DNA of 64,000 bases from ZC4RG30 sp965652645 (GTDB lineage Bacteria > Pseudomonadota > Gammaproteobacteria > Steroidobacterales > Steroidobacteraceae), in NCBI GenBank assembly GCA_965652645.1, contig CBFGXE010000002.1, positions 106,627 to 170,626 of the forward strand, in the 5' to 3' direction. Shown one piece after another: positions 32,302-42,443 of the stretch (position 1 is its first letter; each line of letters opens with the position of its first letter). The notes under the pieces are model-generated. The model saw nothing but the letters and a program-made list of their open reading frames with translations, was not told the DNA's origin and ran no database searches. The position numbers were made by a program, and so were the translations under genes.

Positions 32302-33024
32302 ATGAAAATACTGTGTGCTGCCACGGCGCTGGCCCTGCTGGCCGGCTGCGGCAGCAAGGAAGCGCAACTGCCCGACCTGTCGGGCATCTGGGTGATGGAT
32401 GCCAACGGCCGCGCCGGCGCGGCGCTCAATGGCGTGGGAGACTTCGAGAAGACCGCCCCCTTCACGCCCGAGGCCCGTGCCAGGCTGGACGAGTACCACG
32501 CGCTGGTCGATCCCACCGGCGATACACCCGGCGCACATTGCGTGCCCCATGGCATGCCGCTGACGGTATTCCTCGGCGGCGGTTATCCGGTGGAATTCAT
32601 CCAGCGTCCAGAGCAGCTCACCATGATCTACGAGACGCACAACGAGGTGCGACGCGTATTCCTCGACGGACGCCAGATCGACCCTGCCGACGCGCTGCCC
32701 AGTCGCGACGGCATGTCCTGGGGACACTGGGAAGGCGACACGCTGGTGGTGGAAACCACCTACCTCACCGAGAGCATCGACCAGGCCACCGCGCACAGCG
32801 CCAATGCGCGCATCATCGAGCGCTACACCCCGCGCCTGGACAATGGCGTACGCCGCATGCGTGTCGAGGTGACCATCCACGACCCCGAGTTCTATACCGA
32901 GCCACCCGTGCTGGAGCGCGAATACACCGAGATGCGCGAGGGCCGCATGCTCGACTACAACTGCGTCGAGCCATTGTGGGAGGACTACCTGGAGGAGCTG
33001 CGCCGCAAGCGCGGCGGGCCCTGA
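32302..33024 (+). CDS. Secreted lipoprotein of unknown function, paralogue of 37847-38587
   Basis: 240 aa. Lipoprotein signal MKILCAATALALLAGC (LAGC lipobox). The mature protein has a conserved layout shared with the gene at 37847-38587: LPDLSGIWVMD, DPTGDTPGAHCVPHGMP, FIQRPEQLTMIYETHNEVRRVFLDG, WGHWEGDTLVVETTYL and the C-terminal MLDYNCVEPLWED. I do not know its biochemical role. ATG 32302 was preferred because the signal begins there and GGGGGAG lies just ahead. Confidence 0.72.
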   Translation: MKILCAATALALLAGCGSKEAQLPDLSGIWVMDANGRAGAALNGVGDFEKTAPFTPEARARLDEYHALVDPTGDTPGAHCVPHGMPLTVFLGGGYPVEFIQRPEQLTMIYETHNEVRRVFLDGRQIDPADALPSRDGMSWGHWEGDTLVVETTYLTESIDQATAHSANARIIERYTPRLDNGVRRMRVEVTIHDPEFYTEPPVLEREYTEMREGRMLDYNCVEPLWEDYLEELRRKRGGP

Positions 33025-33123
33025 GCTTCCAGCGGACCGGGACTGTCGTTCCCCGGAAATTTGCCATCCGCCCAGCCGGGGGCATAGATTCGGGACCTGC
33101 GCACCACCCGGGGGGAGAACAAC

Positions 33124-33999
33124 ATGGCGCTGAGCCGACGCACGATGATTGGCCTCGTGGCCGCGGCCGGACTGCCGGCCTGGCAGGCTGCATTTGCCCA
33201 GGCGCGTGGCGTGCTGCCCCTGGATACCCCCGGCCTCGACCATCTCGACGTGATGGTGCCCGACGTGGAGAAGACCACGCGCTTCTACATGGGGCTGTTC
33301 CGCACCGCGCTGCACGCCCAGGCCTTCCAGGGCGGATTCCGCTACTTCGTGCTGCTCGGGCCGCTGCCGCAAAACCGCACGGTGGGCTACATCGCGGTGG
33401 GTGATGCGCGAGGTCGCGGCACCTACATTGGCCATTTCTGCACCTCGGTGCGCGAGTGGCGGCGCGACAGCGCTGCCATCTTCGCCGCCATGAAGGAACA
33501 GTTCGCCAGCGCCGGCTTCGGGCAGTTCCCCGGCCCGGGATCGGGAGCGGCTGGCGTATTCAAGGACCCGGATGGCATCGAGATCCAGTTCCTGCCTTCG
33601 CCGGACACCCTGGTCACCGCCGCGGTGCCATCCGACCTCGTTCCCGCGCAGCAGGGCATGGTCACGCCGCAGAGCGTCGACCACGTGGTGCTGCACGTGA
33701 GCAACCTGCAGCGCGCGGTGGACTACTACCGGATACTCTACGGGCGCGAGAGCAATCGCGAAGGAAACCGCGCCACCTTCTCCTTCAGCAACGGCTCGCG
33801 CATCGTGCTGGAAGGCACCTCCTACACCTACGGCGCGGCCCAGACGCGCATTGCGCGCTTCGGCATCCGCGTGGCACCGTTCGACCGCGCCACGGTCACG
33901 GCCGGCATTGCGCGGTTGGGCGGCACGGTGGTGAACGACGCGCCAGGCGCCCTGCGGCTGCGCGACGTGGACGGCATCGAGCTGGAACTGGTGAGCTGA
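33124..33999 (+). CDS. Exported two-domain VOC (glyoxalase-like) protein
   Basis: 291 aa. N-terminal SRRTMIGLVAAAGLPAWQAAFAQ is a Tat-like signal. Two VOC domains follow: about residues 37-160 (GLDHLDVMVPDVEKTTRFYMGLF ... VFKDPDGIEIQFL) and about 182-290 (SVDHVVLHVSNLQRAVDYYRILY ... LRDVDGIELELVS). The DPDGIE/DVDGIE strands carry the usual last metal-ligand Glu. This placement in the periplasm is unusual for VOC enzymes. ATG 33124 follows GGGGGGAGAAC. Its substrate is unknown; it is one of five VOC proteins in the window. Confidence 0.83.
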   Translation: MALSRRTMIGLVAAAGLPAWQAAFAQARGVLPLDTPGLDHLDVMVPDVEKTTRFYMGLFRTALHAQAFQGGFRYFVLLGPLPQNRTVGYIAVGDARGRGTYIGHFCTSVREWRRDSAAIFAAMKEQFASAGFGQFPGPGSGAAGVFKDPDGIEIQFLPSPDTLVTAAVPSDLVPAQQGMVTPQSVDHVVLHVSNLQRAVDYYRILYGRESNREGNRATFSFSNGSRIVLEGTSYTYGAAQTRIARFGIRVAPFDRATVTAGIARLGGTVVNDAPGALRLRDVDGIELELVS

Positions 34000-34057
34000 G
34001 GGCGGGTTCCGCGACCGCAACGGACCGCCTGCCCGCCCCTTCACCCCGGAGCCCGCG

Positions 34058-35128
34058 ATGCGCCGAGTCCCGTTCCCGGCCCTGCTGCTTGCCGCGCTGG
34101 CCGGCGGCTGCGCGCACCCGGTGGTGGACCACGTGGACATCACCTGGCTTTCGATCGCGAACATGCACTTCGCGCTCGGCGAGCAGCAGGTGCTGGCCGA
34201 TGGCTACATCACCCGGCTCCCGGCGGAGAATTTCTACGGCGGCGGCGGCGGTTTCGCCTCCACGCGCCGGCCGATGGTTTCCGATGTGGCAGCCGTGCGC
34301 GAGGTGTTCGACGCCATGGGCGGCGCGGCCGCGGTGAAGCTGCTGCTGGCCGGTCACAGCCATTGGGACCATACCTTCGACACCGCCACCTGGGCCCGGC
34401 TTTCCGGCGCTCCGGTGATCGGTTCGCCCACCACCTGCCTGCAGGTGCGCGCCGGCGGAATCCCCGCGCAACGCTGCACCCCGGTTCATGGCGGAGAGAA
34501 GATCACCATCGCGCCGGGCGTGGCCATGCATGTCATCCGCTGGAACCACAGCGGCAATTCCGCCCAGAACCCCGAGCAGCACGATCCGGTGGAACTGCAT
34601 GAAGTGCCTGTTCCCGACGCCACCGGCGGCCTGCGGGCCGGCGTGGCGGAGGACTTCCCCAACGGCGGCGGGAATCGTGCCTACCTGTTTTCCGTGCAGG
34701 GCGCGGACGGCAAGCGTTTCAGCTGGCTGTACCAGGATTCGGCCAGTGCAGTGGACCTGCGCGAGCCGGTGAAGGTGGATGGCCGGGATTACGGCGCGCC
34801 GCTGGAGAACCTGCGGGCGGCCATGCAGGCCGCGGGACTGGAATCGGTGGACCTGTGGATTGCCACCGGCGGCCGCGACGTGGCCGAGCTGGTGCTGCCC
34901 GTGATCAAGCCGAAGAACTACCTGCCCGTGCACTGGGACGGCCTGTTCGGTGCGTTCAAGGCCGGGCCGCCGCAGCCCTTTGCCGATCCCGCGCTCGCCG
35001 AGCTGCTGCGCCGGAACGGCACCCGGCTGGTCGTGCCCACGCAGTACATGGACCGCTGGCGGCTTGATGCCACGGGCGTCCGCGCACTGGAGAACGCGGC
35101 GGTGAAGGGCCGCCTCGGCTTCAATTGA
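34058..35128 (+). CDS. Metallo-beta-lactamase-fold lipoprotein
   Basis: 356 aa. Lipobox-like signal LLLAALAGGC. Motif H100-S-H102-W-D104-H105 is the HxHxDH zinc site, and later GNRAYLF, DLWIATGGRD and NYLPVHWDGL fit MBL-fold strands, the last His probably being the final ligand. The HVIRWNHSGNSA stretch is in place of the usual second-His region. It is predicted to be a periplasmic or outer-membrane hydrolase of unknown substrate. It lies upstream of the MFS and serine-hydrolase genes and is probably co-transcribed with them. Confidence 0.8.
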   Translation: MRRVPFPALLLAALAGGCAHPVVDHVDITWLSIANMHFALGEQQVLADGYITRLPAENFYGGGGGFASTRRPMVSDVAAVREVFDAMGGAAAVKLLLAGHSHWDHTFDTATWARLSGAPVIGSPTTCLQVRAGGIPAQRCTPVHGGEKITIAPGVAMHVIRWNHSGNSAQNPEQHDPVELHEVPVPDATGGLRAGVAEDFPNGGGNRAYLFSVQGADGKRFSWLYQDSASAVDLREPVKVDGRDYGAPLENLRAAMQAAGLESVDLWIATGGRDVAELVLPVIKPKNYLPVHWDGLFGAFKAGPPQPFADPALAELLRRNGTRLVVPTQYMDRWRLDATGVRALENAAVKGRLGFN

Positions 35129-35156
35129 AGAAGAAAAATCGCAAGGAGCGGGATTG

Positions 35157-35201
35157 ATGAGCAAGTCGATGCAGTTTCACCGCAGGGTGCTGTGCAGGTG
35201 A
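35157..35201 (+). CDS. 14-codon upstream frame with strong ribosome-binding site (possible leader or frameshifted MFS start)
   Basis: ATG 35157 has an AAGGAG Shine-Dalgarno 8 bases upstream and reads MSKSMQFHRRVLCR then TGA at 35199-35201, overlapping the GTG at 35198 of the MFS frame as GTGA. Either it is a small coupled upstream frame or the MFS N-terminus has been altered. See the findings. Confidence 0.4.
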   Translation: MSKSMQFHRRVLCR

Positions 35202-36525
35202 GCACCAACGTGGCTGTCAATGAGGAGCGCACCTATGCGCGCGTGACGCTGCGGCTGCTGCCCTTCCTGGGCATCTGCTACCTGATCGCCTACCTCGACC
35301 GCGTCAACGTGGGCTTCGCGAAGCTGCACATGCTCGCGGACGTGGGCATGTCCGAGGCCGCCTACGGCTTCGGCGCCGGCATCTTCTTCATCGGCTACTT
35401 CCTGTTCGAGGTGCCGAGCAACCTGGTGCTGCACCGGGTCGGCGCCCGCATGTGGATCGCGCGCATCATGGTCACCTGGGGAATCATCTCCGGGGCCATG
35501 GCCTTCGTGGAGCCCCTGGCACGCGCCACCGGGCTCACGACCGAGACGGTCTTCTACATCCTGCGTTTCCTGCTGGGTGCCGCGGAGGCCGGCTTCTTCC
35601 CGGGCGTGCTGCTGTACCTCAACTACTGGTACCCCGCGCACCGCCAGAGCCGCGCCATCGCGCTGCTGCTCATGGCGCAGCCTTTCGCCTTCGTGTTCGG
35701 TGCACCGCTGTCGGGCGGCATCATGGAGGTCTTCAGCGGGGTTAGCGGCCTGCATGACTGGCAATGGATGTTCATCATCGAGGCCATCCCGGCCGTGCTG
35801 CTGGGCATCGTGGTCCTGTTGTACCTGGACAACCGCATCGACGAGGCCTCCTGGCTGTCGCCGGGCGAGAAACAGCTGCTGAAGGACCGCCTGGCCAGCG
35901 ACGCCAGCCGCAAGACCGACCACCGCATCGGCTCGTTGCTGGCGCGACCCGTGATGTGGCTGTTCATCGCGATCCTGTTCTGCATCGTCACCGGTGTGTA
36001 TGGCATCAACTTCTGGCTGCCCACCATCATCGGCGAAACCGGCATCCAGTCCGTGCTGGTGATCGGGCTGATCACGGCCGCCTGCTATTTCAGCAGCGCG
36101 GTGATGTCGGTGCTCATCACACGCCACGCGGAACGGGTCAACGAGAAGCGCTGGCATGCCACCCTGGCCGCCGTGGGTGGCGGCGTGTGCCTGGCATTGA
36201 GCGCCACCTGGACCGACAGCACGCTGGTCACCGCCGTGCTGCTGTCGCTGGCCACCACCGGCGCGCTGGTTGCCACGGCGCTGTTCTGGAGTTTCCCGGG
36301 GTCCATGCTCACCGGCGTGGGCGTGGCAGCCGGCCTGGCCGCCATCAATTCCTTCGGGAACCTCGGCGGATTCGTGGGGCCCTACCTGCTGGGCCTGCTC
36401 ACGGAATGGCTTGGCAGCCGCACCGCAGGTGTGGGCGTGCTGGGTGGCTTCATGGCCTGTGCGGGCGTGCTCATCGTCCTGACCTGCCACGGCTACGGAT
36501 TGCGGAACAACGAGGGGGAGAAACC

Positions 36526-36529
<4 letters not shown>
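35192..36529 (+). CDS. MFS transporter (anion:cation symporter, 4-hydroxyphenylacetate permease type)
   Basis: 445 aa from the GTG at 35192. The N-terminal EERTYARVTLRLLPFLGICYLIAYLDRVNVGFAKLHM is diagnostic of the ACS/phthalate-permease-like branch (organic acid/anion import). FFIGYFLFEVPSNLVLHRVGARMWIARIMVTWG and RFLLGAAEAGFFPGVLLYLNYWYP complete the pattern, with 12 helices. No in-frame ATG exists after the preceding stop; the GTGs at 35192 and 35198 are the usable starts. Its stop overlaps the serine-hydrolase start (ATGA). Confidence 0.88.
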
Positions 36530-37818
<1,289 letters not shown>

Positions 37819-37846
37819 AGGGCCGGCTGACGGGAAGCCCGGGCTT

Positions 37847-38587
37847 TCAGGGCAGCTTGCGACCAGCCTTCTCAGCCAGCTCTTCCAGCCGGGCGAACCA
37901 GAATTCCTCGTTGCAGTCGTAGGGCATCAGGTGCCCACCCGGCACCTCGGTCCAGCGACGCGTGAAGCTCAGCGGCTGCGTGTAGAACTTCGGATCGGTC
38001 AGGGTCACGTCGGCCACCAGCGTGCGCCGCCCCTGGCCGTCAGGACCTTCCACACGGTAACGCTCCACGATCAGCGCCTCTTCCGAATGCGGCGTGGTGC
38101 GCTGGTCCAGCTGCTCGACCAGTTGGGTGGTCTCGATCACGAGCACATTGCCTTCCCAGCGTCCGCTGGAATAACCGCTGCGGCCCGGCACCCGGTCCTT
38201 CAAGGTCATGTTGCGATCGCCGAAGTACACGCGGCGCACCTCGCCATGCAGCTCGAAGATCATCGTGATCTGCTCTGGCCGCTGGATGATTTCCATGGGA
38301 TAGCTGCCGCCACCCATCAGCATGCCCGGCATTCCGGCTCCCAGGCACACGCCGCCAGGCGTGTCGCCGGTGGGCCCGACGATTTCATTGAAGGCGTCGT
38401 GGCGCCGCTTTGCCTCGGGTCGCAGCGGCAGGGAGGAATTCCCCGCGCCCTGCCCGCGTGTACCACTGCCGACAGGACTCCATACGCCGGTGAGGTCCGG
38501 CGGCGAAGGTGCTGCAGCCTGCAACGGCAGCGCAACCGCCAGCAGGGTCGCCACAAGCGCAAGGCCGTACTGTCTGCGGAGCTTCAT
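37847..38587 (-). CDS. Secreted protein of unknown function, paralogue of 32302-33024
   Basis: 246 aa. Signal peptide (YGLALVATLLAVALPLQAAA), no lipobox. It shares with the lipoprotein at 32302 the segments PPDLTGVWSPV, VGPTGDTPGGVCLGAGMPG, IIQRPEQITMIFELHGEVRRVYFGD, RWEGNVLVIETTQL and HLMPYDCNEEFWF. The family is unknown to me. It starts 4 bases after the FGE-like gene ends on the same strand, so it is probably its operon partner. Confidence 0.72.
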   Translation of the reverse strand: MKLRRQYGLALVATLLAVALPLQAAAPSPPDLTGVWSPVGSGTRGQGAGNSSLPLRPEAKRRHDAFNEIVGPTGDTPGGVCLGAGMPGMLMGGGSYPMEIIQRPEQITMIFELHGEVRRVYFGDRNMTLKDRVPGRSGYSSGRWEGNVLVIETTQLVEQLDQRTTPHSEEALIVERYRVEGPDGQGRRTLVADVTLTDPKFYTQPLSFTRRWTEVPGGHLMPYDCNEEFWFARLEELAEKAGRKLP

Positions 38588-38591
38588 GGCG

Positions 38592-39515
38592 CTACTCCAG
38601 GGACCGGGCAACGCGGAAGCCCAGGTAATCCCGCCCGCGCGTGTTCGCCGGATAAGGCGCGCCCCGGCGGGCCGAGCGATGCATGTAGGGATTGCTGGTG
38701 AAGGTGCCATTGCGGAACACGCGCACGGAGCAGTCCCCTTCGGTGCTGGCCGTGCCGTCCACCGGCGCATTCTTCATGTCGGCCTCGTAGCAGTCCTGCG
38801 TCCACTCGAAGACATTGCCGTGCATGTCGTACAGGCCCCAGGGATTCGGCGGGAAGGAACCCACCGGCGCAGTCTCATTGCCCCAGCGGTCGGCGCCCTC
38901 GGTGTGGGGACCACGCTCGCCGTGCCCCGGCTTGCCGAAATTGCCGCGGTTGTAGTCGATGGTGTCGCCCCAGGGATAGGCCGTGGTGGTGCCGGCGCGG
39001 GCCGCGTATTCCCACTCGGCTTCCGAGGGCAGGCGATAGAGGTCATCGTGCCCGGTCTTCCAGTTCAGCCAGCCCACGAAGCGCTGCGCGTCATACCAGC
39101 TCATGCCCACGGCCGGCCGGTTGCCGCGCCCGTAGTCCTTGTAATCCGGGTTGCGGGTGCCGTCGGGCCTGGTGCTCAGGGCGCGATCGATCTCTGCCCC
39201 TTCGCACCAGTTGTCGCGCACGCAGGCTTCCCACTGGTTCCAGGTGACCTGCGTGGTGGCGATGGCGAAGGCGCGCTTGATGTGCACGCGATGCTGCGGT
39301 TCGTCCTCGTCGCGCTCCGGCTCGCTCGCCGGCGAACCCATCATGAATTCCCCGGCCGGAACGACCACCAGCCCGGGACAGCTGTTGCATTCCTTGATGC
39401 GATCACCCGCCTTCAGGCGCTTGCCGGCGGCGACCGCCGGATCGACCGCCAGCGCCACCATTGCGACCAGCACCAGGCCGCCCAGCAAGCCCATGGATGA
39501 TTTCCCGTGCGTCAT
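38592..39515 (-). CDS. Formylglycine-generating-enzyme (SUMF1/FGE-sulfatase) family protein, exported
   Basis: 307 aa. Signal peptide (MGLLGGLVLVAMVALAVDPAVA). FGE-sulfatase fold: FMMGSPASEPERDEDEPQHRV, TTQVTWNQWEACVRDN, PAVGMSWYDAQRFVGWLNWKTG, YRLPSEAEWEYAARAGTTTAYPWGD, NPWGLYDMHGNVFEWTQDCYE and RDYLGFRVARSLE. Cys residues near the end (QDC, GDC) occupy the region of the FGE active-site Cys pair, but I cannot assign them precisely. FGEs oxidise Cys in sulfatases; no sulfatase is in the window, and many secreted members are non-FGE, such as EgtB- or nitrite-reductase-accessory-like proteins. ATG 39515 has AAGGGGGC upstream. Confidence 0.85.
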   Translation of the reverse strand: MTHGKSSMGLLGGLVLVAMVALAVDPAVAAGKRLKAGDRIKECNSCPGLVVVPAGEFMMGSPASEPERDEDEPQHRVHIKRAFAIATTQVTWNQWEACVRDNWCEGAEIDRALSTRPDGTRNPDYKDYGRGNRPAVGMSWYDAQRFVGWLNWKTGHDDLYRLPSEAEWEYAARAGTTTAYPWGDTIDYNRGNFGKPGHGERGPHTEGADRWGNETAPVGSFPPNPWGLYDMHGNVFEWTQDCYEADMKNAPVDGTASTEGDCSVRVFRNGTFTSNPYMHRSARRGAPYPANTRGRDYLGFRVARSLE

Positions 39516-39576
39516 ATTCTGCCCCCTTCAATGCCGTCGTACGGGCCGCGGGTGACGTGGCCGCGCCTGCGCACCA

Positions 39577-39607
39577 TTGACACCCCCTCATTGCCCCGGA
39601 GAATAGT
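39577..39607 (+). promoter_or_regulatory. Candidate promoter for the sugar ABC operon
   Basis: A perfect TTGACA (39577-39582) is followed by AATAGT (39602-39607, four matches to TATAAT) with a wide 19-base spacer, 27 bases before the GTG of the ABC ATPase. The wide spacer suggests an activator; tentative. Confidence 0.4.
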
Positions 39608-39634
39608 CGCACAATCAGAATAAAGGGGGAGCGC

Positions 39635-40720
39635 GTGACGGGGGTCAGACTGTCCGGAGTGCGCAAGCACTTCGGAGACGTGCTTGTGATCGACGATCTG
39701 TCGCTTGAGATCAATTCCGGCGAATTCGTGGTCTTCCTGGGTCCGTCCGGCTGCGGCAAGTCGACCCTCCTGCGCATGATTGCCGGCCTCGAGACCGTCG
39801 ACACCGGCCAGATCCACCTGGAGGGACGTCGCATCGACCCGCTGCCGCCCGGGGCGCGCAACGTGGCCATGGTGTTCCAGCAGTACGCGCTCTATCCGCA
39901 CATGACGGTGCGCGAGAACCTGGCCTTCGGGCTGCGCAATGCGCGGATGCCGGCCGACGAGATCGATCGCCGCATCGCCAGGGCGGTGCAGCGGCTGGAG
40001 ATCGAGGCGCTGCTGGAGCGCCGGCCGGGACAACTCTCCGGCGGCCAGCGCCAGCGCGTGGCCATTGCGCGCGCCATCGTGAAGGAACCGAAGCTGTTCC
40101 TGTTCGATGAGCCGCTGTCCAACCTCGATGCGGCGCTGCGTGCCCGCACGCGCATCGAGCTGGCCCAGCTCCACCAGCAGCTTGGCGCTACCATGATCTT
40201 CGTCACGCATGACCAGATCGAGGCCATGACGCTGGCCGACCGCATCGTGGTGCTCAACGGCGGACGCATCGAGCAGATCGGCACGCCCATGGAAATCTAT
40301 CGTCGTCCGGCCACGCGCTTCGTTGCCACCTTCGTCGGCACGCCGCGCATCAACCTGGTGCCCGCGCAGGTGGTCGAGGAACAGGGCCGCGCGCTGGCGC
40401 GGTTGGCCGACGGCGCGTGCATCTGGACCGACGTGCCCTGTTCCGGCCTGCCCGGCGGCGAGATGACCCTGGGCATCCGCGCCGAGTCGGTACGCATCGT
40501 CGACGCCGCCGCCGGTGCGGCCAGGGGAACCGTGCGGGTGGTGGAGCGGCTCGGGGACCGCACGCTGGTGCACGTGGCGCTGGCCGACGGCACGCTGCTC
40601 ACCGCCGAGGACCGTGGCGACTCATCCGTGCAGCCCGGCCAGCAGGCAGGGCTCGAGCTGGACGGCGCCGCGGCGCACCTCTTCGCCGCCGACGGCACGG
40701 CCTGGCACGCGGCCGCCTGA
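39635..40720 (+). CDS. Sugar ABC transporter ATP-binding protein (UgpC/MsmX/MalK type)
   Basis: 361 aa. Walker A GPSGCGKST (residues 36-44), Q-loop VFQQYALYPHMTV, signature LSGGQRQRVAIARAI, Walker B LFLFDEPLSNLD and H-loop VTHDQ are all intact. The C-terminal TOBE-like domain (about 235-361) identifies the CUT1 carbohydrate/glycerol-3-phosphate type. The start is a GTG with a GGGGGAG Shine-Dalgarno; the stop overlaps the next ATG (TGATG). First gene of the five-gene operon with two permeases, a binding protein and an arabinofuranosidase. Confidence 0.95.
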   Translation: MTGVRLSGVRKHFGDVLVIDDLSLEINSGEFVVFLGPSGCGKSTLLRMIAGLETVDTGQIHLEGRRIDPLPPGARNVAMVFQQYALYPHMTVRENLAFGLRNARMPADEIDRRIARAVQRLEIEALLERRPGQLSGGQRQRVAIARAIVKEPKLFLFDEPLSNLDAALRARTRIELAQLHQQLGATMIFVTHDQIEAMTLADRIVVLNGGRIEQIGTPMEIYRRPATRFVATFVGTPRINLVPAQVVEEQGRALARLADGACIWTDVPCSGLPGGEMTLGIRAESVRIVDAAAGAARGTVRVVERLGDRTLVHVALADGTLLTAEDRGDSSVQPGQQAGLELDGAAAHLFAADGTAWHAAA

Positions 40721-41613
40721 TGTCAGGGGCTGCCAGCCATCCTGCCGCTTCCGTGCGGGACCGCTGGTCCGGCGGCCTGTTCGTGCTGCCCTACCTCGTG
40801 CTGTTCGTGCTGATGCTGGTGGTGCCGCTGGCGGTGGGAATCCGCCTGTCGCTGACGCGCGGCGACCTGTTCGGCGTGAAGGAGTTCGTCGGCATCGACA
40901 ACTTCATCCGCCTGGCCCGCGACCCGGTGTTCCGCCAGACGGTGTGGAACACGGTGTATTTCGTCTTCCTCACCGTGCCGGCCATGACGGTGATCGGCCT
41001 GGGCCTGGCCCTGGTGCTCAACCGCCAGACGCGCTGGGCGGCCATCCTGCGCGCCATCTTCTTTGCCTCCACCGTGCTGTCGGTCACCGTGGTCACGCTG
41101 ATCTGGCGCCTGGTGCTGATCCCGGAAGGGGGCCTTGCGGCGGTGATCGCCCGTGCCTTCGGCCAGGAACCGGTGGCCTTCCTCAGCGAACAGGCACTGG
41201 CCATGCCCTCGGTGGCCGTGACCACCATCTGGTGGGGCATCGGCCTGCCCATGGTGCTGTTCCTGGCCGCCCTGCAGCAGGTGCCGCGGGACCTCTACGA
41301 GGCCGCGGCGCTCGACGGCGCCTCGCGCCCGCGCATGCTGATGTCCATCACCCTGCCCTCGATCCGCCGCACGATCGCGCTGGTGGTGATCGTGGAGATC
41401 ATCCTGCAGTTCCAGCTCTTCGGTCAGCCGCACCTGATGACCGGTGGCGGGCCTAACAACTCCACCCGGCCCATCGTGCTGTTCATCTACGAAACCGGCT
41501 GGAAGCAGTGGCAGCTCGGTTATGCCGCCGCCGCCTCGCAGGTGCTGTTCGCCATGATCGCGGTGGCGGCGATGGCGCAGTACTACTTCTCCTCGCGCAA
41601 GGATGCGATGTGA
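40720..41613 (+). CDS. Sugar ABC transporter permease (MalF/UgpA type)
   Basis: 297 aa, six predicted membrane helices. The EAA loop motif is YEAAALDGASRPRMLMSITLPSIRRTI. The LFGQPHLMTGGGPNNSTRPIVLFIYETGWKQWQLGYAAA end region is diagnostic of CUT1 MalF/UgpA permeases. It starts at the ATG overlapping the ATPase stop (TGATG) and ends overlapping the next gene (GTGA). It forms the heterodimeric pore with the product of the next gene. Confidence 0.95.
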   Translation: MSGAASHPAASVRDRWSGGLFVLPYLVLFVLMLVVPLAVGIRLSLTRGDLFGVKEFVGIDNFIRLARDPVFRQTVWNTVYFVFLTVPAMTVIGLGLALVLNRQTRWAAILRAIFFASTVLSVTVVTLIWRLVLIPEGGLAAVIARAFGQEPVAFLSEQALAMPSVAVTTIWWGIGLPMVLFLAALQQVPRDLYEAAALDGASRPRMLMSITLPSIRRTIALVVIVEIILQFQLFGQPHLMTGGGPNNSTRPIVLFIYETGWKQWQLGYAAAASQVLFAMIAVAAMAQYYFSSRKDAM

Positions 41614-42443
41614 GCAACGTGGCGGCACAACGCGCCCCGCGCATCGCCGTTGTCCTGGTGTCCATTGCAGCCATCGCGATGCTCACGCCCATGCTCTGGG
41701 TGCTCATCCTGAGCCTGAAGGACAACACGGCGCTGATGGCCGACACCAGTTCGGCCCTGGTGCCGCCATGGACGTTCGCCAACTATCGCAACATCATCGG
41801 CGAGGGCCAGGTCTTCACCTGGCTGTTCAACAGCGTGGTGGTCTCGCTCACCATGACCGCGGGCGTGCTGCTGCTCTCCTCGCTCGCCGGCTACGGTTTC
41901 GCGCGGCTGGAGTTCCCCGGCCGCAAGGTGCTGTTCATCATCGTGCTGCTGGGCTTGGCTATTCCCGAACAGGCGGTGATCATCGGCCGCCACCAGATGT
42001 TCAGCGTCGCTGAACTGCACAACACCTACACGGCGCTGGTGCTGCCCGGCCTGTCGATGCCGCTGGGCGTGTTCCTGATGACGCAGTATTTCCGTGCGGT
42101 GCCGAAGGAGATCGACGAGGCGGCGCTGCTGGACGGCGCCTCGCGGCTGACCATCTTCTGGCGCATCCTTCTGCCGCTGAGCATCCCGGCACAGGCCACG
42201 CTGGGCATCTTCACCTTCTTCCATGCGTGGAACGACTACTGGTGGCCACTGATCAGCGCCACCGACAAGGACATGCTCACTCTCACGGTGGGCATCGCCG
42301 CCACGCAGATGAACTTCGCGCAGTCCGAGTCGCTGGGTTTCCTGATGGCGCAGGCGGTGTTCGCGGGCGTGCCCACCCTGCTGGTGTACCTGGTGTTCCA
42401 GAAGTACATCGTGCGCGCCGTGGCGGGAGCGGCCGGCCAATGA
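41610..42443 (+). CDS. Sugar ABC transporter permease (MalG/UgpE type)
   Basis: 277 aa, six predicted membrane helices. EAA motif: DEAALLDGASRLTIFWRILLPLSIPAQATL. LSSLAGYGFARLEFPGRK and FFHAWNDYWWPLI are typical of MalG/UgpE. The start is the GTG that overlaps the previous stop codon, and the end overlaps the binding-protein ATG by ATGA, so translation is coupled throughout. Confidence 0.95.
   Translation: MSNVAAQRAPRIAVVLVSIAAIAMLTPMLWVLILSLKDNTALMADTSSALVPPWTFANYRNIIGEGQVFTWLFNSVVVSLTMTAGVLLLSSLAGYGFARLEFPGRKVLFIIVLLGLAIPEQAVIIGRHQMFSVAELHNTYTALVLPGLSMPLGVFLMTQYFRAVPKEIDEAALLDGASRLTIFWRILLPLSIPAQATLGIFTFFHAWNDYWWPLISATDKDMLTLTVGIAATQMNFAQSESLGFLMAQAVFAGVPTLLVYLVFQKYIVRAVAGAAGQ

Noticed and set aside
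31654..34164. 836-residue minus-strand open frame
   Set aside because: Only its last 182 residues (from 32202) make the SnoaL-like protein. The rest is antisense to the lipoprotein and VOC genes and has shadow composition.
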